From: Candidatus Abyssobacteria bacterium SURF_5
Lineage (GTDB): Bacteria; Abyssobacteria; SURF-5
Length of the DNA: 64,000 nucleotides
Assembly (NCBI GenBank): GCA_003598085.1
Contig: QZKU01000075.1
Span: forward strand, 10,474-74,473
Reading direction: 5' to 3'
Of this stretch, positions 52,106 to 61,481 are shown piece after piece. A program made the position numbers and the translations under genes. Under the pieces are notes generated by a model, which made no database searches, was not told the DNA's origin, and saw only the letters and a list, made by a program, of their open reading frames with translations. Every line of letters starts with the position of its first letter. Within the stretch, counting starts at the first letter, position 1.

Positions 52106-54607
52106 TCAACAATGTTCGGTTCTTTCGATGATATGTTCTTGCACGCGCGGGGATTGCTCGACGAAATAGGCGCTGTAGCCTGCGACCCTGACCACCAGGT
52201 CGCGATACTTCTCCGGATGCTCCCGGGCATCCAGCAGCGTCTGTTTGTTGACCACAGTAAACTGCATCTGGAACCCGCCGAGGGCAAGATAGGTTTTCAT
52301 GATATCTATGAATTTTCCGATATTCTCGTCCTTGAAGGTGTCCGGGTTGAATTTCATGTTGAAAATGCTGCCATTTTCCATTAAATGATGGTCAAGCTTC
52401 GCTACCGATTTGACCGTGGCTGTCGGGCCGCGCCGATCACAGCCGCGAGAGGGTGCGACGCCTTCCGTCAGCGATTCAAACGCATAGCGCCCGCTGGGGA
52501 GGGCTCCAACGGCGCTTCCCAAAATCATCGCCAACTCGATCGACCAGATGCCCGGATTATACACGCTCCCCCAATAATCCCGATGATTTTTCACTTCCTT
52601 CAGGAAAACACTGCAGCTTTCACGCGCGATTTCGTCGACCGAATCGTCATCATTCCCGAATTTGGGCGCCGCATTGAGCAGCATCTGGCGCAGCCTCTCG
52701 CCCGACGCGAAGTTATTTTTCAGCGCCTCGACGAGTTCGGTCATCGTGAGTTTTCGCTCGTCAAACACCAGCTTTTTGACAGCGGCCAGCGAGTCGGCCA
52801 CGTCGGCGACTCCAATTCCTTCGATGCCCGCAAAATAATATTTCGAGCCGCCGTCCGTCAGGTCGAGCCCCGACCGCATCCCATCATCGGTGATCGAAGA
52901 AAGGAACGGAAGCGGCCGCAAAAGGGAGTGACCCATTTCAATCGCAGAAATGGATTGATTAAACTGCGTAACGGCGAATCTAACCTGCCTGGCATAAGCG
53001 CTCAGCAGTTGATCATATGTTTCGAAGTCTGCGGCTTTGCCCGTTTGCGGGCCAACCTGGTCGCCGAAAATAGGACAGCGCCCGTTATGAAGCGCCAGCT
53101 CCAGGCATTTTGCCAGGTTTACGAACCCGATGCTGGATGGGCCGATAGACGTGCCCGCGCTGCCCATTTCGATACAGCCGATGTCGGCGTACTCGTGGGC
53201 GTCCATTTCCTCAAAGCCAAGCCGCATCAGCGCCGGGATCATCACCTCATCATTCATGATGCCTGGCTGGCCTTTTCCGCGCCCGATCAGACGCGCGCAG
53301 GCCTCGAGCAGTTCCGGCGGAGAATTCTTGTGAAGCCGCACGGCCAGGCTGGGGTGACCCAGGCCTGTATTCGCGTGAGCGTGCATGATCAGGTATGTCA
53401 GCTCATTGGTCGTGTCGCGTCCATTCACGTCCTTGCCGCTCAACGTGATGGTCACGAGATTGCCGCGCCTCGGATAGAAAAGCGACCCCTGCTGCCGTCC
53501 GCTGTAGAGCCACGAACTTTGTCCGATGCGAATGAGGAAATTTTCGAGCAGCTCGACCGCTCCGGTGCGCGAAAGAGACCGGTCCTCAAGCCCCTTGCGA
53601 TATATCGGGTACAGAATCTGATCCATGCGGCCGGGGCAGATCGATATCTCGCAAGATTCCATCTGATTCGCAACCAGCATCAACAGCGAGCATTGAATCG
53701 CCTCGAAAAAGTTCCGCGCCTGCCTCTCGGGGACGTGGAGGCAGGCGTCGCGAATCCTCAGCAACTCTGCCCGGCGCCGGCCGTCTTCTTCCTTCGCCGC
53801 GAGATTCTCGGCATACCGCGCACAGCGCTGCGCATGGGCGATCAAGCCCTCAATCGCGATACTGACCGCTTTGTAAAAGGAGATCTTCTTCGGGGTGAGC
53901 GCATCCTCCGGAGAGTGCTGCAGCCTCTGAACATTTCGAACGGCTTCGTCACGAATGCTGCCGAGCCCATACTTGATGCCGCGATCGATGTCGACAATTA
54001 CGTGTCCAATGCCTGCAAGCATATTGTAAGCGAAAATGAGGCCGCGCTGATGGACGAGGTCGTCGTTGTGCGGCTTCATGTGGTTGTAGTAATCCTGTAG
54101 TGCTTTGCCGCGCCAGTAGGGCGCGATCTCCTTCAATTCCGCTATCTCGTCATCGCTGATCGAAACCGGATTGATGTTGAAATTGCTCGCTTCCTGCCAC
54201 GCGTCCTCATCGAGATATGAACTGCATAATTCCGGAAACACCTCCGAGCACAGCATCTTGCCGCCCGCATAACCGGCAAACAAATCGTTCTCGTTCAGCA
54301 CAACGGTTACATTTTCCAGATAATGCCGAAAGGCCTTCGCAAGCCGAAGAATTTGGGGCTCGCCCTCTGTCTCCCGAAAACTCTGCGTGTAGTAACGAGC
54401 GCGCTCGATGCAGATGCTAAACTGGGTGTTGAAGAAGGCTTCGCGCCGCCGGCGATTGATCTCGGTCGAAGGCCCGCTCTCGGAGGCAATGTATTTTATA
54501 TGGCTGGTATTGCCGTTGCCGCCGCTCTCCGCCAGAGCCCGAATGAACCTTGTTTCGCCGACTCGCGATTCATCTGATTTCTTTCTTGTTGAGATCGTCG
54601 AAGTCAT
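52106..54607 (-). CDS. Glycyl-radical enzyme of the PFL/diol-dehydratase/lyase type
   Basis: 833-residue glycyl-radical enzyme. The glycyl motif RVAGYSAYF near the C-terminus places the radical Gly at about G810, and the thiyl cysteine lies in EYADIGCIEMG (C478) with the Glu two residues on (E480). GC-x-E is typical of the eliminase branch (glycerol/propanediol dehydratase, choline lyase, isethionate lyase) rather than benzylsuccinate synthase. The substrate cannot be named from these motifs. The start at 54607 overlaps the TetR stop as ATGA; the open frame to 54790 lies inside that gene. No radical SAM activase is adjacent. It requires strict anoxia to work. Confidence 0.92.
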   Translation of the reverse strand: MTSTISTRKKSDESRVGETRFIRALAESGGNGNTSHIKYIASESGPSTEINRRRREAFFNTQFSICIERARYYTQSFRETEGEPQILRLAKAFRHYLENVTVVLNENDLFAGYAGGKMLCSEVFPELCSSYLDEDAWQEASNFNINPVSISDDEIAELKEIAPYWRGKALQDYYNHMKPHNDDLVHQRGLIFAYNMLAGIGHVIVDIDRGIKYGLGSIRDEAVRNVQRLQHSPEDALTPKKISFYKAVSIAIEGLIAHAQRCARYAENLAAKEEDGRRRAELLRIRDACLHVPERQARNFFEAIQCSLLMLVANQMESCEISICPGRMDQILYPIYRKGLEDRSLSRTGAVELLENFLIRIGQSSWLYSGRQQGSLFYPRRGNLVTITLSGKDVNGRDTTNELTYLIMHAHANTGLGHPSLAVRLHKNSPPELLEACARLIGRGKGQPGIMNDEVMIPALMRLGFEEMDAHEYADIGCIEMGSAGTSIGPSSIGFVNLAKCLELALHNGRCPIFGDQVGPQTGKAADFETYDQLLSAYARQVRFAVTQFNQSISAIEMGHSLLRPLPFLSSITDDGMRSGLDLTDGGSKYYFAGIEGIGVADVADSLAAVKKLVFDERKLTMTELVEALKNNFASGERLRQMLLNAAPKFGNDDDSVDEIARESCSVFLKEVKNHRDYWGSVYNPGIWSIELAMILGSAVGALPSGRYAFESLTEGVAPSRGCDRRGPTATVKSVAKLDHHLMENGSIFNMKFNPDTFKDENIGKFIDIMKTYLALGGFQMQFTVVNKQTLLDAREHPEKYRDLVVRVAGYSAYFVEQSPRVQEHIIERTEHC

Positions 54608-55272
54608 ACGGTAGTCTCCTTGCCGTTCTCCGATTGCCGGCCCTCCCGCCTCGCCATTCCGTAGAAAATGATCTCGAGCGCGTTCTTGAATAAATCCTCG
54701 AGACTCACGCCCATCACCATAACATTCTTGCGCTCGGCCAACATCACCAGCCCATCCATCATGCCCCACAGAACGTTCGTCGCTTTCCACGGGTCCATCC
54801 GCGCCAGTTCTTCGCCTTTAATGCCCTCACTGATAACGCGCTCGATCATCTTCAATAGCGCGATCGCCTTCGCATCCAGCGCCGCGGACATCTCCGTGCG
54901 CTCCTTCAGCGTCGTCTCATGCAGGTGTATGAACGCGAGGATATCGAAATACTCCGTGTGCTCAACATAAAAACGGTGGTAGGCATGCGCAATCGCCGAC
55001 AATCTCGCTAATGCGCCCATGCCCGGCCACGATATCGCCTGCTCTGCCATTCGATGGAAAATATCTATCCCATCACCATAGAGCGCCATGTAGATTTCTT
55101 CTTTGCTCTTGAAGTACAGATAAAATGTTCCCGTGCTGACGCCGGCACGGTCGGTGATCATCTCGATCGTGGTGTCGCGGTAGCCTTTTTCAAAAAACAA
55201 CTCCCTCGCCGCATCCTTCAAGAGGCGCCTTCGCTGCTGCTTATCTGCAATACTTCTAGCTCTCGTACTCAT
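54604..55272 (-). CDS. TetR-family transcriptional regulator
   Basis: 222-residue TetR repressor. N-terminal HTH (residues about 12-58): LLKDAARELFFEKGYRDTTIEMITDRAGVSTGTFYLYFKSKEE, quoted here by its parts AARELFFEKGY and AGVSTGTFYLYFKSKEE. The C-terminal ligand domain has FDILAFIHLHETTLKERTE and NVLWGMMDGLVMLAERKN. The start at 55272 has a GGGGG ribosome site. It is the first gene of an operon with the glycyl-radical enzyme and probably represses both in the absence of the enzyme's substrate. A palindrome at its own promoter is the likely operator. Confidence 0.92.
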   Translation of the reverse strand: MSTRARSIADKQQRRRLLKDAARELFFEKGYRDTTIEMITDRAGVSTGTFYLYFKSKEEIYMALYGDGIDIFHRMAEQAISWPGMGALARLSAIAHAYHRFYVEHTEYFDILAFIHLHETTLKERTEMSAALDAKAIALLKMIERVISEGIKGEELARMDPWKATNVLWGMMDGLVMLAERKNVMVMGVSLEDLFKNALEIIFYGMARREGRQSENGKETTV

Positions 55273-55380
55273 GAACCCCCAGTATGTGAAAAACAAATCT
55301 ATTCTTCAGAAGGGAGCCCTTGCCTTAGTCCATATGACCCTTGGCGCTGCCCTGGAGCGATATATTTCTGCCACGCTTTC

Positions 55381-55427
55381 TGAATAATATTCATATATAT
55401 TGTATCCGCAAAACCGACCCGTGTCAA
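55381..55427 (-). promoter_or_regulatory. Promoter TTGACA-N17-TACAAT with palindromic operator candidate
   Basis: On the - strand, TTGACA (complement of 55422-55427) and TACAAT (complement of 55399-55404) are 17 bases apart. The perfect odd palindrome TGAATAATATTCA at 55381-55393 covers the predicted start site, five bases after the -10. A TetR dimer bound there would block transcription. The rest of the gap to 55786 holds no gene. A 7-bp inverted repeat (AGCCATC 55747-55753, GATGGCT 55771-55777) follows the cyclase gene but has no T tract. Confidence 0.75.
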
Positions 55428-55786
55428 TGGGAAAAGAACTGGCAATTGCAAACACTTATTACGTAGGATGTTACACATTACTTTAGGCGTATAAGCAAAA
55501 ATTCTTGTGATTCTGAATCTGATTCAATAATCCTACTTTCAAGGCGCAGTGAAATACGCATTGGAGTGGCCTGGACAGCCCTACTTTAACATCCCTTTCC
55601 GTCTTTTCATCCATAATCGAACAGCCTCTTGTCGGTAGGCAAACGAGGACACGTCGAGATGGATACTTCTATACTTGCGGATGCTGGTTTTCTAAAAACT
55701 CGTGAAAGATCTGGATGAAACAATCGAGATAAGAGTCAATTTCGGAAGCCATCTGCGTTTTGATCTTTCTGATGGCTCCCTCTATT

Positions 55787-58700
55787 TCAAAGCTTTTTCA
55801 TCAGTTCTTCGGCTATTTCAAGGTGTTTGGGCATGCCGATTGTTCCGTACATTTGGACGGCTTCGGAAAGGAGCGCGCGGGCCTTTTCCTTGTCGCCCGA
55901 AGCATTGCGCTCGATGAGCATGCGTGCATACCAGCGGCGGACTTCGGGCTGCTCGATTTTGTGGGGAACCTCGTGCGCCTGCCGGAGTGCAGTTTGATAA
56001 TGCTCCTCAGCTTTGTCCCACTGCCGGCCGGCCATGGCGGCGATTCCCGCTGTTGTTTGTACAAGGCCGTCAAAAGATACGCGAATTATGTTGCCAGTAG
56101 CTGTTGCCTCAAGAGCCAGCGGGTAGAACCTGGAAGCCTCGCTCCATTCATCCAGGACAACCAAACCCTCGACAGCCGCACTCACTACTCTCATGGTATG
56201 TGGTGTCGCCAGCCCTCCGAGGAGTACTTCCTTTTTGGGTTCGAGAAGCGCCAGGGCGGCGCCCTTGTCGCCTGCGTAGGCCGTCACCAGAAAGAGCCCT
56301 CCATCGCAATAACCATAAATGGCGGTACCCACAGGCGGCTCGCTTTCAGCTCCTTTCCGAAGCGTTTCCCTTGCTTCATTCCAGCAGCCTCTCCAGAATT
56401 GCGCTCGTCCGAGGCTGCCATATTCAAAGACTATCCAGATTACGCCCGCGCTCTTTGCAGATTCAATTTGGTTTGCGACGCGTTTCTCGAACTGCTGAAG
56501 GTTTCCCGTGACCGCTACTCCGCAGAGGGCCTCGCAATGGAGTGCATTACAGCGAGCAGTGTCGTTTCTGCTTTGAGCCGCCAGCGCAGCCGCTTCGGCG
56601 CCAATTCTTGCAGCTTCTTCTAAACGACCGCTGCATACTGCGCCCCATTGGCTTACAAAGAGCGAAGCCGAGGTGTCATAGAGGTTGCCGACAGGCCGCA
56701 ACAAACGTGCCGCCTCCAGACCAACTTCGACGGTATCCTTGCTCTGCCAATGGAAAATGTGGTGAAATGCTTTTCGATGAAGGAGGGAACCCAAAAGCGG
56801 CTTGCTTTGTAGCTTTTCGGCAATATCGAGAGCTTTTTTAAAGCAGTCATTCGCGTTGTCCAGGGTTCTTCCGGACATCATGCTCAATACCATCCCCAGT
56901 GCGCCCAAGAGACGGCATCTGTCGGCATTTTCGGTATCGCCCAGAGCCGCAAGCCCCCGTTGGGTGATTTCGTACGCTTCTTTCATTCTGCCATAGCGAG
57001 CGAAATGGTAGGAAAGATCCGCGCACACGTGCCCCACAGACTCCCTGTCATTAACCCGCTCAAAGACGTCCAACGCCTCCCGCCAGTCAGCAAGCGGCTC
57101 GTTCCAATTACCCAGACTCCGCCGGGCCATGCCTCTCTTGAAAAGCAAGCTGCCTCGCCGCGCCAGGTTTTCCCCTGCTTCGAGCGACAGTGCGTCGTCA
57201 TAATGACGCAGGGCGTCCTCAAACGCCGAAGCCTTCAGGGCGCGGTCCCCCGCCAACGCAAGATAGGTTACTGTCTTGATTCTGTCGGCGGCCGCTCCAG
57301 CCTCAGAGAGGTGATAAGCCATCGCGGCCGCGCGCTCCTCCAGCGCATCGGCATAGAGCCGCTCCATCGCGTCGGCCACACGAAGGTGAAGCCGTTGCCG
57401 CCGGGGCGCCGATAGGCTGCTGACAAGCGCGTGACGGATCAAATCGTGGGCAAAGCTTATTCGCGCCTGCCCGCGCTCAGTCTTCGATGTCACTAGTTGC
57501 GCCCGCTCCGCGTCATCGATCGCGTCAAGAAGCGTATCCTCATCGAGATTTGCTACCTGCCCAAGAAGCTCGAAACCGAATCCCCGCCCGATAATCGCTC
57601 CGGCAGTCAAAGCGCGGCGGCACTGGTCGCTCACACGTGCGAGTCGATGACCGACAACCAGGCGAACGCTTTCCGGCACATTAAGTTCGTCGATTCGGAG
57701 ATCCGCACGCCATCTTCCTTCGGCATCAAACAGCTTCCCCTCTTCTGCCAAATGCTTAAAAAGCTCTTCCACGAAGAATGGATTGCCCTCCGTCTCCTCG
57801 AATACCGCCTGCACAAATGCGGCCGGCGGTTCCTTTCCGGTCCTCCCACGGAGCATCGCCATAACGTTCGTCTCGGGAAGAGGCTTGAGAGCTATCCGAT
57901 AGTCAAGCCGCCTGCGAACAAGTTCTTCAAGACAACGAGCAAGCGAGATAGAGACTTCAAGTTCGCTGTCCCGATAGGTGCCGAGGATATAAACCGGCAT
58001 CTCATGAACCTGCTGCACCACGTGCTGAAGAAGCAGCAGCGTGGCGTCATCGGCCCACTGGAGGTCTTCAATTATCAACAGCATCGGTTGTACCCCAGCG
58101 GCTCTCTCGATGAAGTCGCGCACGCCGTTGAACATATAGTAACGTTCCAACTCCGGCGGCATTTCCGCGGACGGCGGAATATCGCGAAAAAGCGTGCGGA
58201 GCCTCGGCATCAACTTTGCCACTTCGGGAGCTGAATCGCCCAGGGCCAACCGCAAGGCAGCCGGCTCCACTATCCGTGCAGCCAACTCGATCGCCTCAAC
58301 AAAGGGTATGTAAAACGGCGCGCCTTCCATCTGATAGCAATGCCCGGTCAGGGTAAGGAATCCATGGCTGCGAGCTTCGATCATAAGCTCCTCGCATAGT
58401 CGTGTTTTCCCTACGCCTGGCTCGCCGCCCACCAAAACGAGCGCACCGCGACCGCCTCGCGCCTGCTCGAGAAACCGTCGCAGCTCGGCCCGCTCGATCT
58501 CCCGGCCCACAAAGGGAGTTCTCTCCGCGATGTGCGGCGGAGGGCTGAAAAGTGGAGCCTTTTCCTCTTGCCACAGGATTTCATACAGCCGCCACCGATC
58601 CGGAAAGCCTTTCAGCCAGAACGGGCCGCGGTTTACCACGGCCACATCCTGTAATTTGCCGATGACCCCACGGGTATGCTCCGAAATCAAGATCTGGCCG

Positions 58701-59080
58701 CCCGCAGCTTTAGACATGATGCGGGCGGCAGCGTCCACCGCTGACCCAAAAAGGTCGCCTCCTTCGTGAATCGCCTCACCGGTATTCAGACCTGCGCGCA
58801 CCTGGACCTGCTGTTCAGGGTGCTGCCGGGCATGTTCACCCAAAGCTCGCTGAATCGCCACCGCACACTCCACGCCACTACGCGCCGAGCCAAACGCGAC
58901 CATGAAGCCATCGCCCAATGCCTTGATTTCTTCCCCATTGTGCCGTTCTATTTCTCGACGCACCAGTTCGGCATGAGTCTCTAAAAGCTGCTGAGCACTT
59001 CTTTCACCCCGGGTTGTTCTCAATTCGCCGGAGCCGACGACATCGGTGAAAAGAACCGTTACAGTTGCGGTAGTAGTCAT
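55787..59080 (-). CDS. Class III nucleotide cyclase fused to AAA/NACHT-like ATPase and TPR repeats
   Basis: 1097-residue soluble signalling protein. Cyclase domain residues about 5-165: metal Asp in LFTDVVGSG (D13), LGDGFMVAF (D57), adenine-selecting Lys K53. The transition-state pair reads VDAAAR (D116, R120) where Asn is usual. An ATPase of the AfsR/LuxR-activator type follows (Walker A GGEPGVGKTRL about 218-228, Walker B LLIIEDLQWADD), then TPR-like helices from about 590 to the end. Such proteins respond to ligands or partners and produce cAMP or act without catalysis. No DNA-binding domain is seen. The start has an AGGAGT ribosome site. Confidence 0.9.
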   Translation of the reverse strand: MTTTATVTVLFTDVVGSGELRTTRGERSAQQLLETHAELVRREIERHNGEEIKALGDGFMVAFGSARSGVECAVAIQRALGEHARQHPEQQVQVRAGLNTGEAIHEGGDLFGSAVDAAARIMSKAAGGQILISEHTRGVIGKLQDVAVVNRGPFWLKGFPDRWRLYEILWQEEKAPLFSPPPHIAERTPFVGREIERAELRRFLEQARGGRGALVLVGGEPGVGKTRLCEELMIEARSHGFLTLTGHCYQMEGAPFYIPFVEAIELAARIVEPAALRLALGDSAPEVAKLMPRLRTLFRDIPPSAEMPPELERYYMFNGVRDFIERAAGVQPMLLIIEDLQWADDATLLLLQHVVQQVHEMPVYILGTYRDSELEVSISLARCLEELVRRRLDYRIALKPLPETNVMAMLRGRTGKEPPAAFVQAVFEETEGNPFFVEELFKHLAEEGKLFDAEGRWRADLRIDELNVPESVRLVVGHRLARVSDQCRRALTAGAIIGRGFGFELLGQVANLDEDTLLDAIDDAERAQLVTSKTERGQARISFAHDLIRHALVSSLSAPRRQRLHLRVADAMERLYADALEERAAAMAYHLSEAGAAADRIKTVTYLALAGDRALKASAFEDALRHYDDALSLEAGENLARRGSLLFKRGMARRSLGNWNEPLADWREALDVFERVNDRESVGHVCADLSYHFARYGRMKEAYEITQRGLAALGDTENADRCRLLGALGMVLSMMSGRTLDNANDCFKKALDIAEKLQSKPLLGSLLHRKAFHHIFHWQSKDTVEVGLEAARLLRPVGNLYDTSASLFVSQWGAVCSGRLEEAARIGAEAAALAAQSRNDTARCNALHCEALCGVAVTGNLQQFEKRVANQIESAKSAGVIWIVFEYGSLGRAQFWRGCWNEARETLRKGAESEPPVGTAIYGYCDGGLFLVTAYAGDKGAALALLEPKKEVLLGGLATPHTMRVVSAAVEGLVVLDEWSEASRFYPLALEATATGNIIRVSFDGLVQTTAGIAAMAGRQWDKAEEHYQTALRQAHEVPHKIEQPEVRRWYARMLIERNASGDKEKARALLSEAVQMYGTIGMPKHLEIAEELMKKL

Positions 59081-59646
59081 CGTGACTCCTTCATGTCATG
59101 CCCGGACCATTGGATTTTTGGGGTGCGCCATTCATCCGGCCCGGCTGCACGACGTTATTGAAAAAAACAAATTTCGCGAATGTGCGAACCGTGAATCGTC
59201 CCATTCCACCGCTGGTTCCCAACAAGAATGCGTTTTTCATCCCCGGGGATACCTCTTTCTCTCTGTATTTCTCAATCCCGCTGGCTCTCAAAATCTTGAA
59301 TTTCTTTTCATGCTCGAATATGTAGATCAATAAAGCAATTTCGCAATCGAGTGATTAATTTTATAATAAGTATTATATCCGTTTCAAGAATCGGGAAAAG
59401 GGGAGATATCTCTCGTTCTTGAAATACAAAAAGACGGTTTGGGAAGAGCAAGTGTAGGATGGGTATAGAACAGCCAAAACCGAAGGTGGAATCTCCGATG
59501 GGTCAGGCCTGTCCGGTTGGCAGGCTGAGACGAACGAGCCAATACAGCCATCGAAAAAGATCAACGTATCCCCCCTCCTTGAATTGGGGCCAACGTTGAC
59601 CTTATACTGAGAGTGTACCTTTATCCTTTCCCATGGCTGAAAAAAC
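59081..59646. promoter_or_regulatory. Divergent regulatory region with nested inverted repeats
   Basis: 566 bases between the divergent cyclase and Cache-kinase genes. Repeats: TATAATA/TATTATA (59362-59368 and 59371-59377); TTTCAAGAA/TTCTTGAAA (59382-59390 and 59416-59424); and the palindrome GAGATATCTC (59403-59412) between the latter arms. A possible - strand promoter is TTGAAA (complement of 59382-59387) with TATAAA (complement of 59360-59365), spacing 16, so an operator arm would overlap the -35. No gene is recognised in the region. Confidence 0.5.
59579..59608 (+). promoter_or_regulatory. Sigma-70 promoter TTGAAT-N18-TATACT
   Basis: TTGAAT at 59579-59584 and TATACT at 59603-59608 are 18 bases apart, with the expected start near 59615 and the kinase start at 59647. 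It should drive the kinase and regulator pair. Confidence 0.55.
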
Positions 59647-61476
59647 ATGTTTCCCATGAAGAGCACATTCTTTAATAATCTGCGGATCAAGCTGATGCTG
59701 CTTTTTCTGCTTTCCGCGCTCGCGCCGCTGAGCATCGTGGGAGCGTTCTCGATTCGGACGGCGGAGGAACTCATTACCGAGATGGTTTCCAACCAGTTAA
59801 AGAATGTTGCCGACGACAAGGCGGCTTTGCTGGACCGCTGGATGTCGGAGCGGAAATCGGACCTGAATGTGATCGCCGGCTCATCCATTCTGAGATCAAT
59901 GGAACCGGAGCGCATTGCCCCTTACATTCAGTTGGTTCGCAATAATTATAAGGTGTACAAGAGATTTCTTGTTCTCTCTCGCGACGGCGAGATAATCTTC
60001 GACAGCGACCCTGGGAACGGGGGTATTAACGCGCAGGAAGAATGGCTGGAGCACAGCGCCAATGGGGATCTCTATACTTCCAATATCTTCCTTGATCCGG
60101 AGGCAAGCGAATCCGTCTTTTATGTTTCGGCGCCCATCCTTGATGAACGAGGCGAGGTCAAAGGTGTGGCGCGAGCGACCGTTAGCGCCGGCGCCATACT
60201 CTCGCAGATATTGAAGGTGTCTCTCGGGCAAACCGGCGAGTGTTACCTGGTCGACAGGCAAGGAACCTTTCTCGTTCACAAGGATCCCCGAAGAATTCTA
60301 AGAGATAATATCGCTCAGTCTGGAAGTTTCAAGAAGATATTCGGCACCGAACGCCTGAAGAAAATATATACCGATTATAGGAATATCGAAGTGCTGGGCG
60401 CTTCCAGGCAGGTCGCGGGGGAAGATTGGTACTTGGTGGTCGAGCAGGACAGGGATGAAGCGTTCCGCGAAGCCGACAGGCTGACGAGGTATGTTTACCT
60501 CGCGATCGTCTCTTCGGTGATAGGCGCAGCGCTGCTCGCCTGGCTGCTCTCTTCTTCCGTCGCCAATCCCATCCGAGCGCTGAGTAACGCGGCGGAGAAC
60601 CTTGCCCGTGGCGACTTCGAGAACGCGGTCGTCGCCTCGAAACGAACGGATGAAATAGGGATGTTGTACGGTGCGTTTGGCAGCATGGCCAAACAGCTCG
60701 AGGCTCGCCAGCACAGTCTTGAAGAGAAGGTGGACCTCACGGAGGCCGAATTGAAGAAGACCGAGCTCGCTGCCGCGCGCTCGCATCAGCTTGCGGCGCT
60801 GGGGCAACTGGCCGCCGGCGTAACCCACGAGATTCGCACCCCCATTGCCTCTCTCAAGCTTTTTCTGCAATCCGTCGAGTCGGAAATCGAAATCTCGCCC
60901 GAATACGAGGAGGACTTTCGGGTGGCAATGGGGCAAATCAAAAGGATAGAGGCCACCATCAACCGATTTCTTGATTTTGCGCGCCCCCAGGAGCCGATTT
61001 TCTCCACGGTCAATGCGAGGGATATAATCGAAGAGGCGTTGCTTGTGGTTCGACCGAAGGCAAATCAGCAGGAAACGGTTGTCTCCATCGATGTCAATGG
61101 AGAGCTGCCTGCGATACGAGGCGACAGAAAACAGCTTGGAGAAGCTCTGGTGAATCTGATGGTCAACTCGCTCGAGGCGATGACACAGCGCGGCGAGCTT
61201 AAGGTGTCGGCGCAAATGGACCATTCTCAAACGGCGGATGGTACGAGAAAGCGCCTGCTTATCAGCGTCTCGGATACCGGACCCGGCATAGGGGAATCCG
61301 ATCGCGATAAGATTTTCGATCCGTTTTTCACAACCAAGGCTTCCGGAACCGGTCTCGGGCTTTCCATTGTTCAGACAATCGCCCGCGGCCATGGCGGCGA
61401 GATTACCTACTTATCGACTTCCGGCCGCGGCACAACGTTTCAACTATTTCTGCCGATCCTCGACATGCAAGGATAA
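59647..61476 (+). CDS. Membrane sensor histidine kinase (Cache, HAMP, HisKA, HATPase)
   Basis: 609-residue kinase. TM1 about residues 14-34 (LMLLFLLSALAPLSIVGAF), a periplasmic Cache-type domain about 40-270 (YKRFLVLSRDGEIIFDSDP, GQTGECYLVDRQGTFLVH), TM2 about 282-303, HAMP about 304-358 (NPIRALSNAAENLARGDF), HisKA with the phospho-His in GVTHEIRTPIASLK (about residue 393), and HATPase with VNLMVNSLEAM, DTGPGIGESDR and GTGLGLSIVQTIARGHGG. Senses an external small molecule and phosphorylates the regulator encoded 6 bases downstream. The ligand is unknown. Confidence 0.93.
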   Translation: MFPMKSTFFNNLRIKLMLLFLLSALAPLSIVGAFSIRTAEELITEMVSNQLKNVADDKAALLDRWMSERKSDLNVIAGSSILRSMEPERIAPYIQLVRNNYKVYKRFLVLSRDGEIIFDSDPGNGGINAQEEWLEHSANGDLYTSNIFLDPEASESVFYVSAPILDERGEVKGVARATVSAGAILSQILKVSLGQTGECYLVDRQGTFLVHKDPRRILRDNIAQSGSFKKIFGTERLKKIYTDYRNIEVLGASRQVAGEDWYLVVEQDRDEAFREADRLTRYVYLAIVSSVIGAALLAWLLSSSVANPIRALSNAAENLARGDFENAVVASKRTDEIGMLYGAFGSMAKQLEARQHSLEEKVDLTEAELKKTELAAARSHQLAALGQLAAGVTHEIRTPIASLKLFLQSVESEIEISPEYEEDFRVAMGQIKRIEATINRFLDFARPQEPIFSTVNARDIIEEALLVVRPKANQQETVVSIDVNGELPAIRGDRKQLGEALVNLMVNSLEAMTQRGELKVSAQMDHSQTADGTRKRLLISVSDTGPGIGESDRDKIFDPFFTTKASGTGLGLSIVQTIARGHGGEITYLSTSGRGTTFQLFLPILDMQG

Positions 61477-61481
61477 ATGAT

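Noticed and set aside
52385-54100. Long + strand open frame of 571 codons opposite the glycyl-radical enzyme
   Set aside because: The - strand frame carries all conserved glycyl-radical motifs, while the + strand translation has no recognisable domain and is a shadow of a GC-rich gene.
55702-56623. Possible + strand genes after the cyclase stop
   Set aside because: These frames are antisense to the conserved cyclase/TPR gene or have no ribosome site or known domain.
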